This document shows positions 54,650 to 63,256 of a stretch of 64,000 nucleotides of DNA, in pieces. Under the pieces are notes generated by a model. That model saw only the letters and a program-made list of their open reading frames with translations, was not told the DNA's origin and made no database searches. How positions within the stretch are numbered: the first letter of the stretch is position 1; every line of letters starts with the position of its first letter. The translations under genes and the position numbers were made by a program. This DNA is from Caldilineaceae bacterium. Its GTDB lineage: Bacteria; Chloroflexota; Anaerolineae; Caldilineales; Caldilineaceae. The DNA lies in contig JAJDTL010000004.1 in NCBI GenBank assembly GCA_022827195.1, positions 372,001 through 436,000 of the forward strand, written 5' to 3'.

Positions 54650-56113
54650 ATGACACGAAGAGTGGTGAGTAGAAGGCAGTTCCTCCAGATGGGGGCGTTG
54701 GCAAGCGGTGCCATGGTCCTGACCGCCTGCCCGGCCGCCCCCGCCGAAGCCCCCATGGTAGAGCCGGAAGAGTCGTCCGACGGCGACATGGCGATGGAGG
54801 AGATGCTCGATCTAACCCTGCTGAGCCTGAAGGGGACCGGCTGGCCCAAGTTCAACAACTTCATCGTTAAGAACTTCATGGAACAGACTGGCCACAACGC
54901 AACGCTGCAGGAGGCGCAGTGGCCGATCCGCGAGACTGTGATCCCGGCGATCGCGGCCGGGACGCCGCCCGATGTCGTGCATGACATGGGCAAGATGTCG
55001 GGCGCACTCTACATCGAGGGAGCCTATCTGACCCTGAATGACCTGGTAGATGCCGCGCCGTTCAGCCCTGGTGACTTCATCGCCGCCGACATCGATTCGC
55101 TGACCTTCTTCGGCGAAATCAAAAAGATTCCGTTCTGGCACAATACGGTCCCGATCGCGGTCATGGGCTACCGCAAGGACTTTGTTGACGAGGCCGGTCT
55201 CTCGCAGCCTCCCACGGAAGACGCCTGGGATACCTTCGCTGACCTGTGGGATTGGGCGGCCAAACTGCAGGTACAGGACGCCAGCGGCAACATTACGCGC
55301 TGGGGCTGGGACCACATCGGCCTCTCCTGGTCCGGTTTCTCGGTCCTCGGCGGCGTTCTCGACCAGGGCGGCCACTGGTGGGACGAGGGCAAACAGGAGT
55401 TCACGCTCAACACCGACGAGGTCGTCAATTCCCTGCAGACAATCTACTACGATCCGGTCTACACCTACGGCGTCAGCTACGACAACGCCAACCAACCGGA
55501 GGTACCCCGCAACGAGAGACTCTTCGAAGGTGTTGTCGCGGCAATGCAAATGAACTGGCCCATCCTGATAGCGCTCGACCAGGGCATGATGGACATGGTG
55601 GAGATCCTCGGCTTTTCCGAGATTCCGGGGTTGGCGCCGGGTCAGCACAACTACTGCTACGAAGGCACCTGGGGCGCCGGCATCGTTGCGTCAGCGCCGG
55701 CCGAGCATCATGAAGCGGCCTTCAAGCTGGCGACGATGCAGCTACAGCCTGAGGTTGCCCGCGTGATCATGGAGATCGCAGGGCCGGCGTCGGCGCTCAA
55801 GAGCTTCAAGGACGACCCGTTCCTCGAGGAGCTCGGCGCCAAGCACAACGCCGGCGCACTGGCTGTCTTCATCTACCAGCGCGACATCAGGTACGAACCG
55901 ACCTTTGCCGGCTGGGAGTGGATGGACGGCGAATACTTCACCTGGCCGCACTACCGCTGCAACTCGAGAACCGGTGGCGAAGAGCGCTGCGGCGAGAGTG
56001 GACCGGGCCACATTTTCGACGGCCGCATCACCGCCCAGCAGGTCGCCGAAGAGTGGCAGATCGAGGCCACCAACCGCCGAGCCGAACTTCTGGAGGCCGC
56101 GGGCCTCAGTTGA
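54650..56113 (+). CDS. ABC transporter solute-binding lipoprotein, tandem copy 2
   Basis: This second copy, 487 residues, has a twin-arginine motif (SRRQFLQM) and Cys27 in LTACPAAP. Large blocks are identical to copy 1, including GTPPDVVHDMGKMSGALYIE and HNYCYEGTWGAGIVASAPAE. Differences cluster in the acidic linker after the lipobox and around NANQPEVPRNERLFEG, where copy 1 has NANAPDVGFTEKLFEG, plausibly part of the ligand or partner surface. The start has a strong AAGGAGGGGAG site. It begins 225 bp after copy 1. The ligand is unknown; the family transports sugars or polyols. Confidence 0.94.
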   Translation: MTRRVVSRRQFLQMGALASGAMVLTACPAAPAEAPMVEPEESSDGDMAMEEMLDLTLLSLKGTGWPKFNNFIVKNFMEQTGHNATLQEAQWPIRETVIPAIAAGTPPDVVHDMGKMSGALYIEGAYLTLNDLVDAAPFSPGDFIAADIDSLTFFGEIKKIPFWHNTVPIAVMGYRKDFVDEAGLSQPPTEDAWDTFADLWDWAAKLQVQDASGNITRWGWDHIGLSWSGFSVLGGVLDQGGHWWDEGKQEFTLNTDEVVNSLQTIYYDPVYTYGVSYDNANQPEVPRNERLFEGVVAAMQMNWPILIALDQGMMDMVEILGFSEIPGLAPGQHNYCYEGTWGAGIVASAPAEHHEAAFKLATMQLQPEVARVIMEIAGPASALKSFKDDPFLEELGAKHNAGALAVFIYQRDIRYEPTFAGWEWMDGEYFTWPHYRCNSRTGGEERCGESGPGHIFDGRITAQQVAEEWQIEATNRRAELLEAAGLS

Positions 56114-56153
56114 TCGCTGAAACTCTGCGCCCACTGGCGAAGAAGACCTGGAA

Positions 56154-56180
56154 TCCTCCCCCCTGCGACCGGGGGGAGGA
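56154..56180 (+). promoter_or_regulatory. Hairpin after binding-protein copy 2
   Basis: TCCTCCCCCC (56154-56163) pairs perfectly with GGGGGGAGGA (56171-56180) across a 7-nt loop. Position and core sequence match the hairpin after copy 1, which argues for a duplicated gene-plus-hairpin unit. Confidence 0.55.
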
Positions 56181-56340
56181 ACCATCCCTGAGAACCGCGT
56201 CTGGCTGCCAATCAGGACTTTGACCCTCCTGTTTCTCTTGTGAATTGCGGGAACAGCGCAGCGAATCTAAGTCACCGCGCCGCGCTTAACCCATAGCACG
56301 ACACCGGCATGGAGCACAGTTCAGACAAGGAGGCAAGACG

Positions 56341-57801
56341 ATGACACGCAGAAGTGTGACGAGACGCCAGTTCCTACAGATGGGTGCCCTGGCCACCGGT
56401 TCGTTGGTGCTGGCCGCGTGCCCCGCGGCTCCGGCCGAAGCCCCCGCCGCGGCCGACACCGGCACAGCCGACGACGAGGTGATGGCAGAGGCACTGAACC
56501 TGACCCTTTTGAGCCTCAAAGGGACGGGTTGGCCTGAGTTCAACAATCTGATTGTTGACACCTTCATGGAGCAGACCGGCCACGACGGCACGCTGCAGGA
56601 AGCACAGTGGCCGATCCGAGAAACGCTGATTCCCGCAATCGCCGCCGGCACGCCGCCCGATGTCGTCCACGACATGGGCAAGATGTCGGCCGCCCTCTAT
56701 ATCGAGGGGGCCTACCTGACTCTGAATGATCTTGTCGACGCGGCGCCCTTCAGCATGGACGATTTCATTTCGGCCGACGCCGAGGCGCTGACCTTCTTCG
56801 GCGATATCAAGAAGATCCCCTTCTGGCACAACGGCGTCCCCAACGGCTTCTTCATCTACCGCAAGGACTTCCTCGATGAGGCCGGCATTTCGCATCCCCC
56901 AACGCACGACGCCTTCGAGAGCTACACCGACCTCTGGGAGTGGGTCAGCAAACTCCAGGTTCAGGACGCCAGCGGCAACATTACCCGCTGGGGCTGGGAC
57001 CACATCGGTCCCGGCTGGTCGGGATTCCCCGCGCTTGGCGGGATTCTGGACCAGGGTGCCCACTGGTGGGACGAAGGCTCCAGCCAGTTCACCTTGAACA
57101 CGCAGGAGCTGGTCAACACGATTCAGAGCCTCTACATGGACCCGGTCTACACCTACGGCATCAGCTACGACAGGGCAAATACACCCGAAGTTCCGCGTAA
57201 CGAACGGCTCTTTGAAGGGGTGGTGGCGTCCCAGCATTTCACCTGGCCGATCCTGATCGCCTACGACAAGGATATGCACGACATGGTCGAGCTGATCGGG
57301 TTCTCGGAAATGCCGGGGATGGTGCCGGGGTCGCACGAGTACGGCTACGAGGGCACCTGGGGCGCCGGCATCGTCGCCACCAGTCCTCCGGAACACCACG
57401 AAGCGGCCTTCGAGCTGGCTACAATGCAGCTTCAGTCGGAAATCGCTCAGGCCATTATGACAATTGCAGGGCCTCCCTCCGCGCTGAAGAGCTTCGGCGA
57501 CGATCCCTGGCTGGATGAGCTGGCCGCCAAGGACAATTCGGGTGCAGTTTCAGTCGCCAACTATCGCCGAGACATCAAGTATCCGCCTACCTTCTCCGGC
57601 TGGGATTGGATGGATGGGGATATGATGCATTGGATTGAGGCGCGCTGTGGAGGGAGATACGGCGGCGAAGAGCGCTGCGGCGATAACGGCGTCGGCCACA
57701 TTTTCGACGGCAAAATAACCGCCCAACAGCTCGTTGAAGAATGGCAGGCTGAGGCGACCAGGGTTCGCGCCGAGCTGAGAGAGGCCGCCGGCCTCGAATA
57801 G
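56341..57801 (+). CDS. ABC transporter solute-binding lipoprotein, tandem copy 3
   Basis: This third and most diverged copy, 486 residues, has a twin-arginine motif (TRRQFLQM) and Cys27 in VLAACPAAP. It keeps the overall framework (LTLLSLKGTGWPEFNNLIVD, KKIPFWHNGVP, GAHWWDEG) but changes several pocket segments: NGFFIYRKDFL replaces IAVLAYRKDFV, HFTWPILIAYDKDMHDMV replaces the MNWPI stretch, and the end reads RRDIKYPPTFSGWDWMDGDM. Such replacement suggests a different ligand preference. The start has AAGGAGG upstream. A weaker hairpin (57835-57871) follows, then the NHL-TPR-Yip1 gene 238 bp downstream. Confidence 0.94.
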   Translation: MTRRSVTRRQFLQMGALATGSLVLAACPAAPAEAPAAADTGTADDEVMAEALNLTLLSLKGTGWPEFNNLIVDTFMEQTGHDGTLQEAQWPIRETLIPAIAAGTPPDVVHDMGKMSAALYIEGAYLTLNDLVDAAPFSMDDFISADAEALTFFGDIKKIPFWHNGVPNGFFIYRKDFLDEAGISHPPTHDAFESYTDLWEWVSKLQVQDASGNITRWGWDHIGPGWSGFPALGGILDQGAHWWDEGSSQFTLNTQELVNTIQSLYMDPVYTYGISYDRANTPEVPRNERLFEGVVASQHFTWPILIAYDKDMHDMVELIGFSEMPGMVPGSHEYGYEGTWGAGIVATSPPEHHEAAFELATMQLQSEIAQAIMTIAGPPSALKSFGDDPWLDELAAKDNSGAVSVANYRRDIKYPPTFSGWDWMDGDMMHWIEARCGGRYGGEERCGDNGVGHIFDGKITAQQLVEEWQAEATRVRAELREAAGLE

Positions 57802-57834
57802 CCGGGCCGTCCTGGATTTCGACAACAGAAATGA

Positions 57835-57871
57835 GGGAGCGGGGGTCGGGAGGAATCGGGCCGCCGCTCCC
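57835..57871 (+). promoter_or_regulatory. Weak hairpin after binding-protein copy 3
   Basis: GGGAGCGG (57835-57842) and CCGCTCCC (57864-57871) can pair over a 21-nt loop. It is weaker than the hairpins after copies 1 and 2 but in the same relative position. Confidence 0.35.
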
Positions 57872-58039
57872 CACGTTCGGCAATCTGTACCAGCTGCATT
57901 ACCAGTGGCAACAGGCCGGCAGGCCGTGCGGGTTGCGCCGCGGGCGCCGAATTCACGTGCCCGGGCCTTCCCTCCGGCAGTCCGGTCTGCAATCCGATTG
58001 CGCCCAATGTAACCAGCCGCGCACAGCCCGGTTGTCCGC

Positions 58040-60274
58040 ATGAAACGATCGCATTGTCTCATCCTGTTGACCTGTCTGCTGGTCCTGGCCGGAGCAGGCG
58101 TCGCACGCGGGCAGGAGACTATCGAACAGTACCGCAGCTACACCGTCGACCACGCCGGCCGCCAGCTGCCGATTCCCGATCCCTACGTCCTCGACCATGT
58201 TATCGACAAGTTCGCAGCCGACCCGGACGAACTCTCGACCCCGCGCGACATCTTCCTCAATCGCGAAAACGGACATCTCTACATCGCCGACACCGGCAAC
58301 AACCGTATCATTGAGCTCGGTTCCGATGGCGAGATTGTGCGCATCCTGGGAGAGGAGGTGGGGTTCGACCGGCCCCAGGGCATCTTCCGCAACCCCCGCG
58401 ATGGCACGCTCTGGATTGCCGATACCGGCAACGCCCGCATACTGAATATCACCGAGGAAGGCGCCCCGCTCCAGGAGTTCGGCGCGCCCCAGAGCGACGT
58501 CCTGACCGGCATCAACGCCGCCGCGCCCAGCAAGGTCCTGATCGACAAGCGAGGCTATATCTACTATCTCGAGGGAACAGGCGCCGGCATGATCGTGATG
58601 GACCAACAGAACCGCTTCCGCGGCTTCTTCGGCTCAAATCGCAAGGCGTTCACCCTGCGTTGGCTCTGGGCCAGGTACCTGGCGACCGAGGAGCAAAAGG
58701 AAAAGATCCTTCTCTCGACGCCGACCGCCCATTCCGACATGTACCTCGGCAATGACGGCTTCATCTATACCTCGGTCGGCGGCGAGTCGACGCGGCAGGT
58801 CCAGAAGCTGAGTCCTGTCGGCGTCAATATCTTCGTGGAGAAGAGCCTGGAGAGAAAACTCTACAAAAACCGCATCTTCGGCGAAAAGCGCCGCGGCTGG
58901 GAGCCGCCCCACCGCTTTGGCGCCGTAACCGTCGATGACGTCGGGACGGTTACAGTGCTCGACCAGAGCAGCGGGCGCGTCTACCAGTATGACCAGGACC
59001 GCAACCTGCTAATGGCGTTCGGACGGATGGGGATCGGGCGCGTCGAGTTCGGGCTGCCGAGTGAGATCGAGGTCGACAGCCGCGGCTATCTCTACATCCT
59101 CGACGCCGCCCGTTCGGTCATCTATGTACTGCGGCCGACCCGCTTTGCCGGGCTGGTGCACCAGGCCAGCGCGCTGCAATATGACGGACGCTACGCCGAG
59201 GCGGCCTCGGCCTGGCGCGGCGTACTCGATCTGGCGTCGAACTACGAGCTGGCCCACAGCGGCATGGCCGCAGCCTTCTACCACCAGGAGCGCTGGCAAG
59301 AGGCCATGCACGAGTACGCGCTGGCGCACGATCAGCTCGGCTACGCGCTCGCCTTCTACGAGCACCGGCAGGACCAGCTGCGCCAGAACATGGGCTGGCT
59401 GGTGTCGGTTGTCTTCCTCGTCATGGCCGGCGTTGTCGTCTCGCCCGCGATAGCGCACCAGTTCAGGCGGTTGGGGAGAAGCCGCAACGGGAATGACCTT
59501 CCCCGCGCAGCCGCGTTTGGCGCATCGCAGGATGAGGATGCCGACGTAAGCGGCCGGTTTGGGCCCTTGGGCCTGGTCACTTCCTTCCTCAAGCGCGGCG
59601 TTTCGCTGGCCTGGGGGATGGTCAGGCGGCCCGCCGAAACGATGGAGGATGTCGCGCTTGGGCGCTCTTGGAAGCTTGTCGTCGCCCTGGTCCTGCTGGC
59701 CGCGGCCGCACGCGTCGTCAGCCTGTGGCTGATCGCCTTCCACATGCGGGCAACGCCAACGGTCGGCTCGATCCTCGACTGGGTCCGCGTGTATCGGCCG
59801 GTGGCTTCCTACCTTTTGCCCGAGCTGCGCTGGGAGGACTCGAATCTGCTCTTCGAGTCGGCCCGCATCGCCGTCCCCTGGCTGCTCTGGACGGTCTCAA
59901 ACTACGGCGTGTCGGCCCTCTTCGACGGCGAAGGTACCTTCCGCGGCGTGGCGCGCACCACCGCCTGCTGCCTCGTCCCCTACATCATCTTCGCCATTCC
60001 GATCGCCCTGCTCAGCCACGTGATGACAGTGCAGGAGCGGGGCATGTACGAGGCGCTTTGGAGCCTGCTCTACTTCTGGATCGGGGTCCTGCTGATCGTG
60101 CAGATTCGGACCGTCCACAACTATCCAATCGGCCGCACCTTGGGCGTGGGCGTCCTGAAGCTGTTTGGGATGTTGATCCTGGCCGGCGCGCTGATTCTGG
60201 TCGGGTTGCTCAGCGTCGAGCTTATCGGTTTTCTGGGGGAAGTCGCTCTTGAGATAATGCGGATTGTCATCTAA
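58040..60274 (+). CDS. NHL-repeat / TPR / Yip1-domain membrane protein
   Basis: This 744-residue protein has a signal peptide (LILLTCLLVLAGAGVARG), an external NHL beta-propeller (about residues 60-370; YIADTGNNRIIELG, LWIADTGNARILNI, YLYILDAARSVIYVL), two TPR-like hairpins (QYDGRYAEAASAWRGVLDLA, AFYHQERWQEAMHEYALAHD), one membrane helix near residue 460, a cytoplasmic loop, and a C-terminal Yip1-type bundle of about five helices (LVVALVLLAAAARVVSLWLI to the end). It is a complete, uninterrupted frame. Proteins of this design occur beside DUF5696 genes and ABC permeases, as here, but their role is not established. It could tether or gate an importer, or sense extracellular glycan. Confidence 0.85.
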   Translation: MKRSHCLILLTCLLVLAGAGVARGQETIEQYRSYTVDHAGRQLPIPDPYVLDHVIDKFAADPDELSTPRDIFLNRENGHLYIADTGNNRIIELGSDGEIVRILGEEVGFDRPQGIFRNPRDGTLWIADTGNARILNITEEGAPLQEFGAPQSDVLTGINAAAPSKVLIDKRGYIYYLEGTGAGMIVMDQQNRFRGFFGSNRKAFTLRWLWARYLATEEQKEKILLSTPTAHSDMYLGNDGFIYTSVGGESTRQVQKLSPVGVNIFVEKSLERKLYKNRIFGEKRRGWEPPHRFGAVTVDDVGTVTVLDQSSGRVYQYDQDRNLLMAFGRMGIGRVEFGLPSEIEVDSRGYLYILDAARSVIYVLRPTRFAGLVHQASALQYDGRYAEAASAWRGVLDLASNYELAHSGMAAAFYHQERWQEAMHEYALAHDQLGYALAFYEHRQDQLRQNMGWLVSVVFLVMAGVVVSPAIAHQFRRLGRSRNGNDLPRAAAFGASQDEDADVSGRFGPLGLVTSFLKRGVSLAWGMVRRPAETMEDVALGRSWKLVVALVLLAAAARVVSLWLIAFHMRATPTVGSILDWVRVYRPVASYLLPELRWEDSNLLFESARIAVPWLLWTVSNYGVSALFDGEGTFRGVARTTACCLVPYIIFAIPIALLSHVMTVQERGMYEALWSLLYFWIGVLLIVQIRTVHNYPIGRTLGVGVLKLFGMLILAGALILVGLLSVELIGFLGEVALEIMRIVI

Positions 60275-60969
60275 ATTGTCTCTCCGTTGGAACCCGGATT
60301 TTCCGGCCGGCGGCCGTGCCGGCGACTCCCCCATAATTCCCGGCTCCCACTCTTCCGATATTTCGTCGTTTCACAAAGGACTTCCACTGGAAACAAGAGA
60401 CCGACAACGAAGACTGACCCAAAAAACGCAACTGTGTGCAAATGCCAGCCGCACGAGCTATAGTGGAACATGTCCGGCGCGAGTTTCGCCGGCACGTACA
60501 GGAGAAACAACAAGGCAGGCGCACCGCAATGCAATTTCGCACGACGCCGGGCAAATGGTTCGTATCCCTGCTACACTGTCTTTATCACGCCAATCCGACC
60601 GGGGGGTCCGGCCCAGGATCGCGCCACTTTCCGCCTTTCCGTTCGCCGGCTACACCCTCCCGAAAGAAAAAAAAGAGGGGCGACATTTAGGGACTTTTGG
60701 GGACATTTGGGGACATATGTCCCACTTTCACGCCACAACGAGGAGATTTCGGCCCCATAAGGCAAAGCCGCCCGACATCCGCAATCTTATGTTCACAAGC
60801 ATGCAGATCGTGGGACCGGCCGACGCACGAACCGGGACCGATCTGGGAGACTGAGTGAATCGGAACGCTCGGCCTCAAAAAGCCAAAGCATAGATCGCTT
60901 TTGAGTCCCCAGCTTCTCGGAGTGAGGGCGCGTAAGGTTCAAGGGCGCCAGTGCCGCACGTTCGTCAGG
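60275..60969. other. Intergenic region with palindrome and GGGGACAT repeats
   Basis: No convincing gene is present in 695 bp; the longest frames are short, basic and domain-free. The notable part is 60687-60723, with repeats of GGGGACAT ending in a 14-bp palindrome. An A-rich run (60661-60676) precedes it. Confidence 0.5.
60710..60723. promoter_or_regulatory. 14-bp palindrome GGGACATATGTCCC, possible operator
   Basis: The perfect palindrome GGGACATATGTCCC is preceded on its left by further GGGAC half-sites at about 10-bp intervals (60689 and 60699), one helical turn apart. It lies 246 bp upstream of the DUF5696 gene. Confidence 0.5.
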
Positions 60970-63240
60970 ATGAAACCATTGGTTGCACTAGCGAAACACC
61001 ATAGGTTCACGGCTTCCGGCCGTCTATCTTTTCGAATTTGCCTGGTCCTCTGGCTGCTGCTGACTGGGGCTACGCCGGTCGCGGCCGAGGATCCGTCGCC
61101 TTTCACCGGCACACAAATGCTGGCAGACGCAGTGCCGGAGGACTACGATCTCATTGCCGGCAGCGAGCACCTCGAGCTGTTTATGCACCCGCGCAGGGCG
61201 CAGCTAGCCATCCGCGACCTGCGTACGTCGCTCGTGTGGTTGAGTTCGCCGCCCCTGCCGCCCGAGGACGAAGTCCCGGAGAGCCTGCATGGAAAGTTCA
61301 ATACCGTCTTCTTTGCCTTCTTCACGCGCGGCCAGAGCACGCAGATGCGCCGCGAGGACAGCGTCTCCAAGGTGTCGGGCCTGGAAATTGAGCGCACCGA
61401 GCAAGGGGCTGCCGTCCACTACGAAATGGAGGAGCTGGGCGTCGGCCTGACGCTGCGCTACCGGCTCGGGCCGGACTACCTCGAGGTCACCATCGCCGAG
61501 GCCGAACTGATCGAGACGGAGGAAAATCTGTTCGTCGGCATCGAGCTGCTGCCCTATCTGGGAGCCGTGCCCCACGCCGAGGAAACGTCGGCCTACTACG
61601 TTCTGCCGGACGGGCCCGGCGCGCTGACCTACATCGGCAGGCAGGTCGGTTATCGCAAGCCCTATAGCACGGTCTCCTACGGCACCGACCGCTATTCCTT
61701 TGCCCGGCCGTCCGAGCAGCGCACCCCTCTGCCCGTCTACGGCATCGCCCACGAAGACGGCGCCGTGATGGGCGTGGCAACGGTCGGATCGGGGGAGAGC
61801 TCGATCGAGGCCGGCATCAGCATCGACCCCATGACCTTCAGCCGCGCGAGTCTGCGGCTGATCTACCGCCGGCTGACGCAGTTTCCACTGCGCAAAGGAG
61901 TTTTCAAGGCGTTTTTCGAGACCGACCGGGTCGGCGGCGACCGCGGCATGCGTTTCTTCTTCTTGGCGGGCAAAGAAGCGAACTGGGTTGGCATGGCGCA
62001 GCGCTTCCGCCGGCATCTGATCGAGGACCGCGGGCTCGAGCGGCTGGACGCCTCTTCGCAGGCAGGCGAGGGCGCCGGTGAGGATGCCGCGCTGCGGCTG
62101 CGTCTCATCATGGGCGCGCAAAAACCGGGCCTCATCTGGCGCAGCTTTGTCAGGGCAACGTCGTTTGCCGAGGCCGCCAAGATCGCCGCCGCCTACGTTG
62201 ACTTGGGTATGACCCAGCTGGACGTCGTCCTGGTTGGCTGGGAGGCGGACGGCTACCAGGGAAATCTGCCCAAACGCTGGCCGCCGGACCGCCGGCTGGG
62301 CGGCGCGCGCGGGCTGGCGCGGCTCGCGGAACAGCTGGATGGGCTGGATGTCCCCCTGCTGGTCGAGGCCGACTACACCTTGGCATTTCTCCAGAACGGA
62401 GGGTTCTTCCCCCTCACCGACGGCGTGATCCAGCCCAACCTGCTGCCGGTTAGCGATCTGGTCGCGTCCGCAGCGAACGTGGAGGTGCCGCGCGAACTGC
62501 GCAAGAACCGCTTCTTTCTCAACCCGACCTTCGCCCGCGGCCGCTATCTGGAGAGAGAGGCGCCGCGCCTGTCCGGGCTGGGCGTGGACGGAATGGAGCT
62601 GCGCTGGGCGGGAGAGCTTCTGCTCAAGGACGTAAACCCCAGGTTTCCCCTGGAACGGACCGATTTCGCCGCCTCCTGGCGCGAGATGCTGACGCTGATC
62701 GGCGACACCTTGGGTTCGGCCGCGGCCCAGGGCGGAAACGGCTACGTGCTCGGCGCGGCGGACACGATCACGCAGCTGCCCCTCTACCGCAGCGACTATC
62801 TGTTTTCGGACGAGACGGTTCCGTTCTATCAGATTGCCACCCACGGGCTGGTGCGGCTCTACGGTGAGGCGACGAACCTCGATTCGGATCCGCAGCGGGA
62901 CTTCCTGACGCGGCTGGACTATGGCATGCTGCCGACCTACGAGCTCACCTACCGCCAGCCGATCGTTCTCAACCGGACGACCTACAATGAGCTCTACAGC
63001 GCGCAGTTCGAGGAGTGGATTGAGCGGGCCGCCACCGAGTACGCGGTCAGCATCGGTCAGCTGGGCCACACGGTTGACCAGTTTATCGTCGGGCGCCGTC
63101 AGCTGGCGCCGCAAGTTTTTGCAACGACCTACGAGGACGGCACCACCGTCTACGTAAATTACGGCGACGAGCCCTTTGAAGACACAGGCATCCGTGTAGA
63201 GCCTCTGGGGTATCTTGTCGTCGAAGGCAATAAACAGTGA
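60970..63240 (+). CDS. DUF5696 family protein, glycoside-hydrolase-like, exported
   Basis: This 756-residue protein has a signal-like segment (CLVLWLLLTGATPVAAEDP, about residues 29-47), then a beta-rich domain (to about residue 300), a barrel-like region with LVGWEADGYQGNLPKRWPPD, LDVPLLVEADYTLAF and GVDGMELRWAGELLL, and a terminal beta-sandwich with TTYEDGTTVYVNYGD. That three-part plan is like large clan-type glycosidases (GH101-, GH31- or GH36-like), but I cannot name catalytic residues. ATG 60970 is chosen because the signal begins there; a TTG at 60901 is the alternative. The stop is 16 bp before the permease gene. The natural guess is release of oligosaccharide outside the cell for the coupled importer. 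Confidence 0.8.
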   Translation: MKPLVALAKHHRFTASGRLSFRICLVLWLLLTGATPVAAEDPSPFTGTQMLADAVPEDYDLIAGSEHLELFMHPRRAQLAIRDLRTSLVWLSSPPLPPEDEVPESLHGKFNTVFFAFFTRGQSTQMRREDSVSKVSGLEIERTEQGAAVHYEMEELGVGLTLRYRLGPDYLEVTIAEAELIETEENLFVGIELLPYLGAVPHAEETSAYYVLPDGPGALTYIGRQVGYRKPYSTVSYGTDRYSFARPSEQRTPLPVYGIAHEDGAVMGVATVGSGESSIEAGISIDPMTFSRASLRLIYRRLTQFPLRKGVFKAFFETDRVGGDRGMRFFFLAGKEANWVGMAQRFRRHLIEDRGLERLDASSQAGEGAGEDAALRLRLIMGAQKPGLIWRSFVRATSFAEAAKIAAAYVDLGMTQLDVVLVGWEADGYQGNLPKRWPPDRRLGGARGLARLAEQLDGLDVPLLVEADYTLAFLQNGGFFPLTDGVIQPNLLPVSDLVASAANVEVPRELRKNRFFLNPTFARGRYLEREAPRLSGLGVDGMELRWAGELLLKDVNPRFPLERTDFAASWREMLTLIGDTLGSAAAQGGNGYVLGAADTITQLPLYRSDYLFSDETVPFYQIATHGLVRLYGEATNLDSDPQRDFLTRLDYGMLPTYELTYRQPIVLNRTTYNELYSAQFEEWIERAATEYAVSIGQLGHTVDQFIVGRRQLAPQVFATTYEDGTTVYVNYGDEPFEDTGIRVEPLGYLVVEGNKQ

Positions 63241-63256
63241 CTGGCAGGGTAGCGGC

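Noticed and set aside
60264..60854. 196-residue plus-strand frame between the Yip1 and DUF5696 genes
   Set aside because: It overlaps the Yip1 stop, is basic and Ser/Arg-rich, and covers the GGGGACAT repeats; no family signature.
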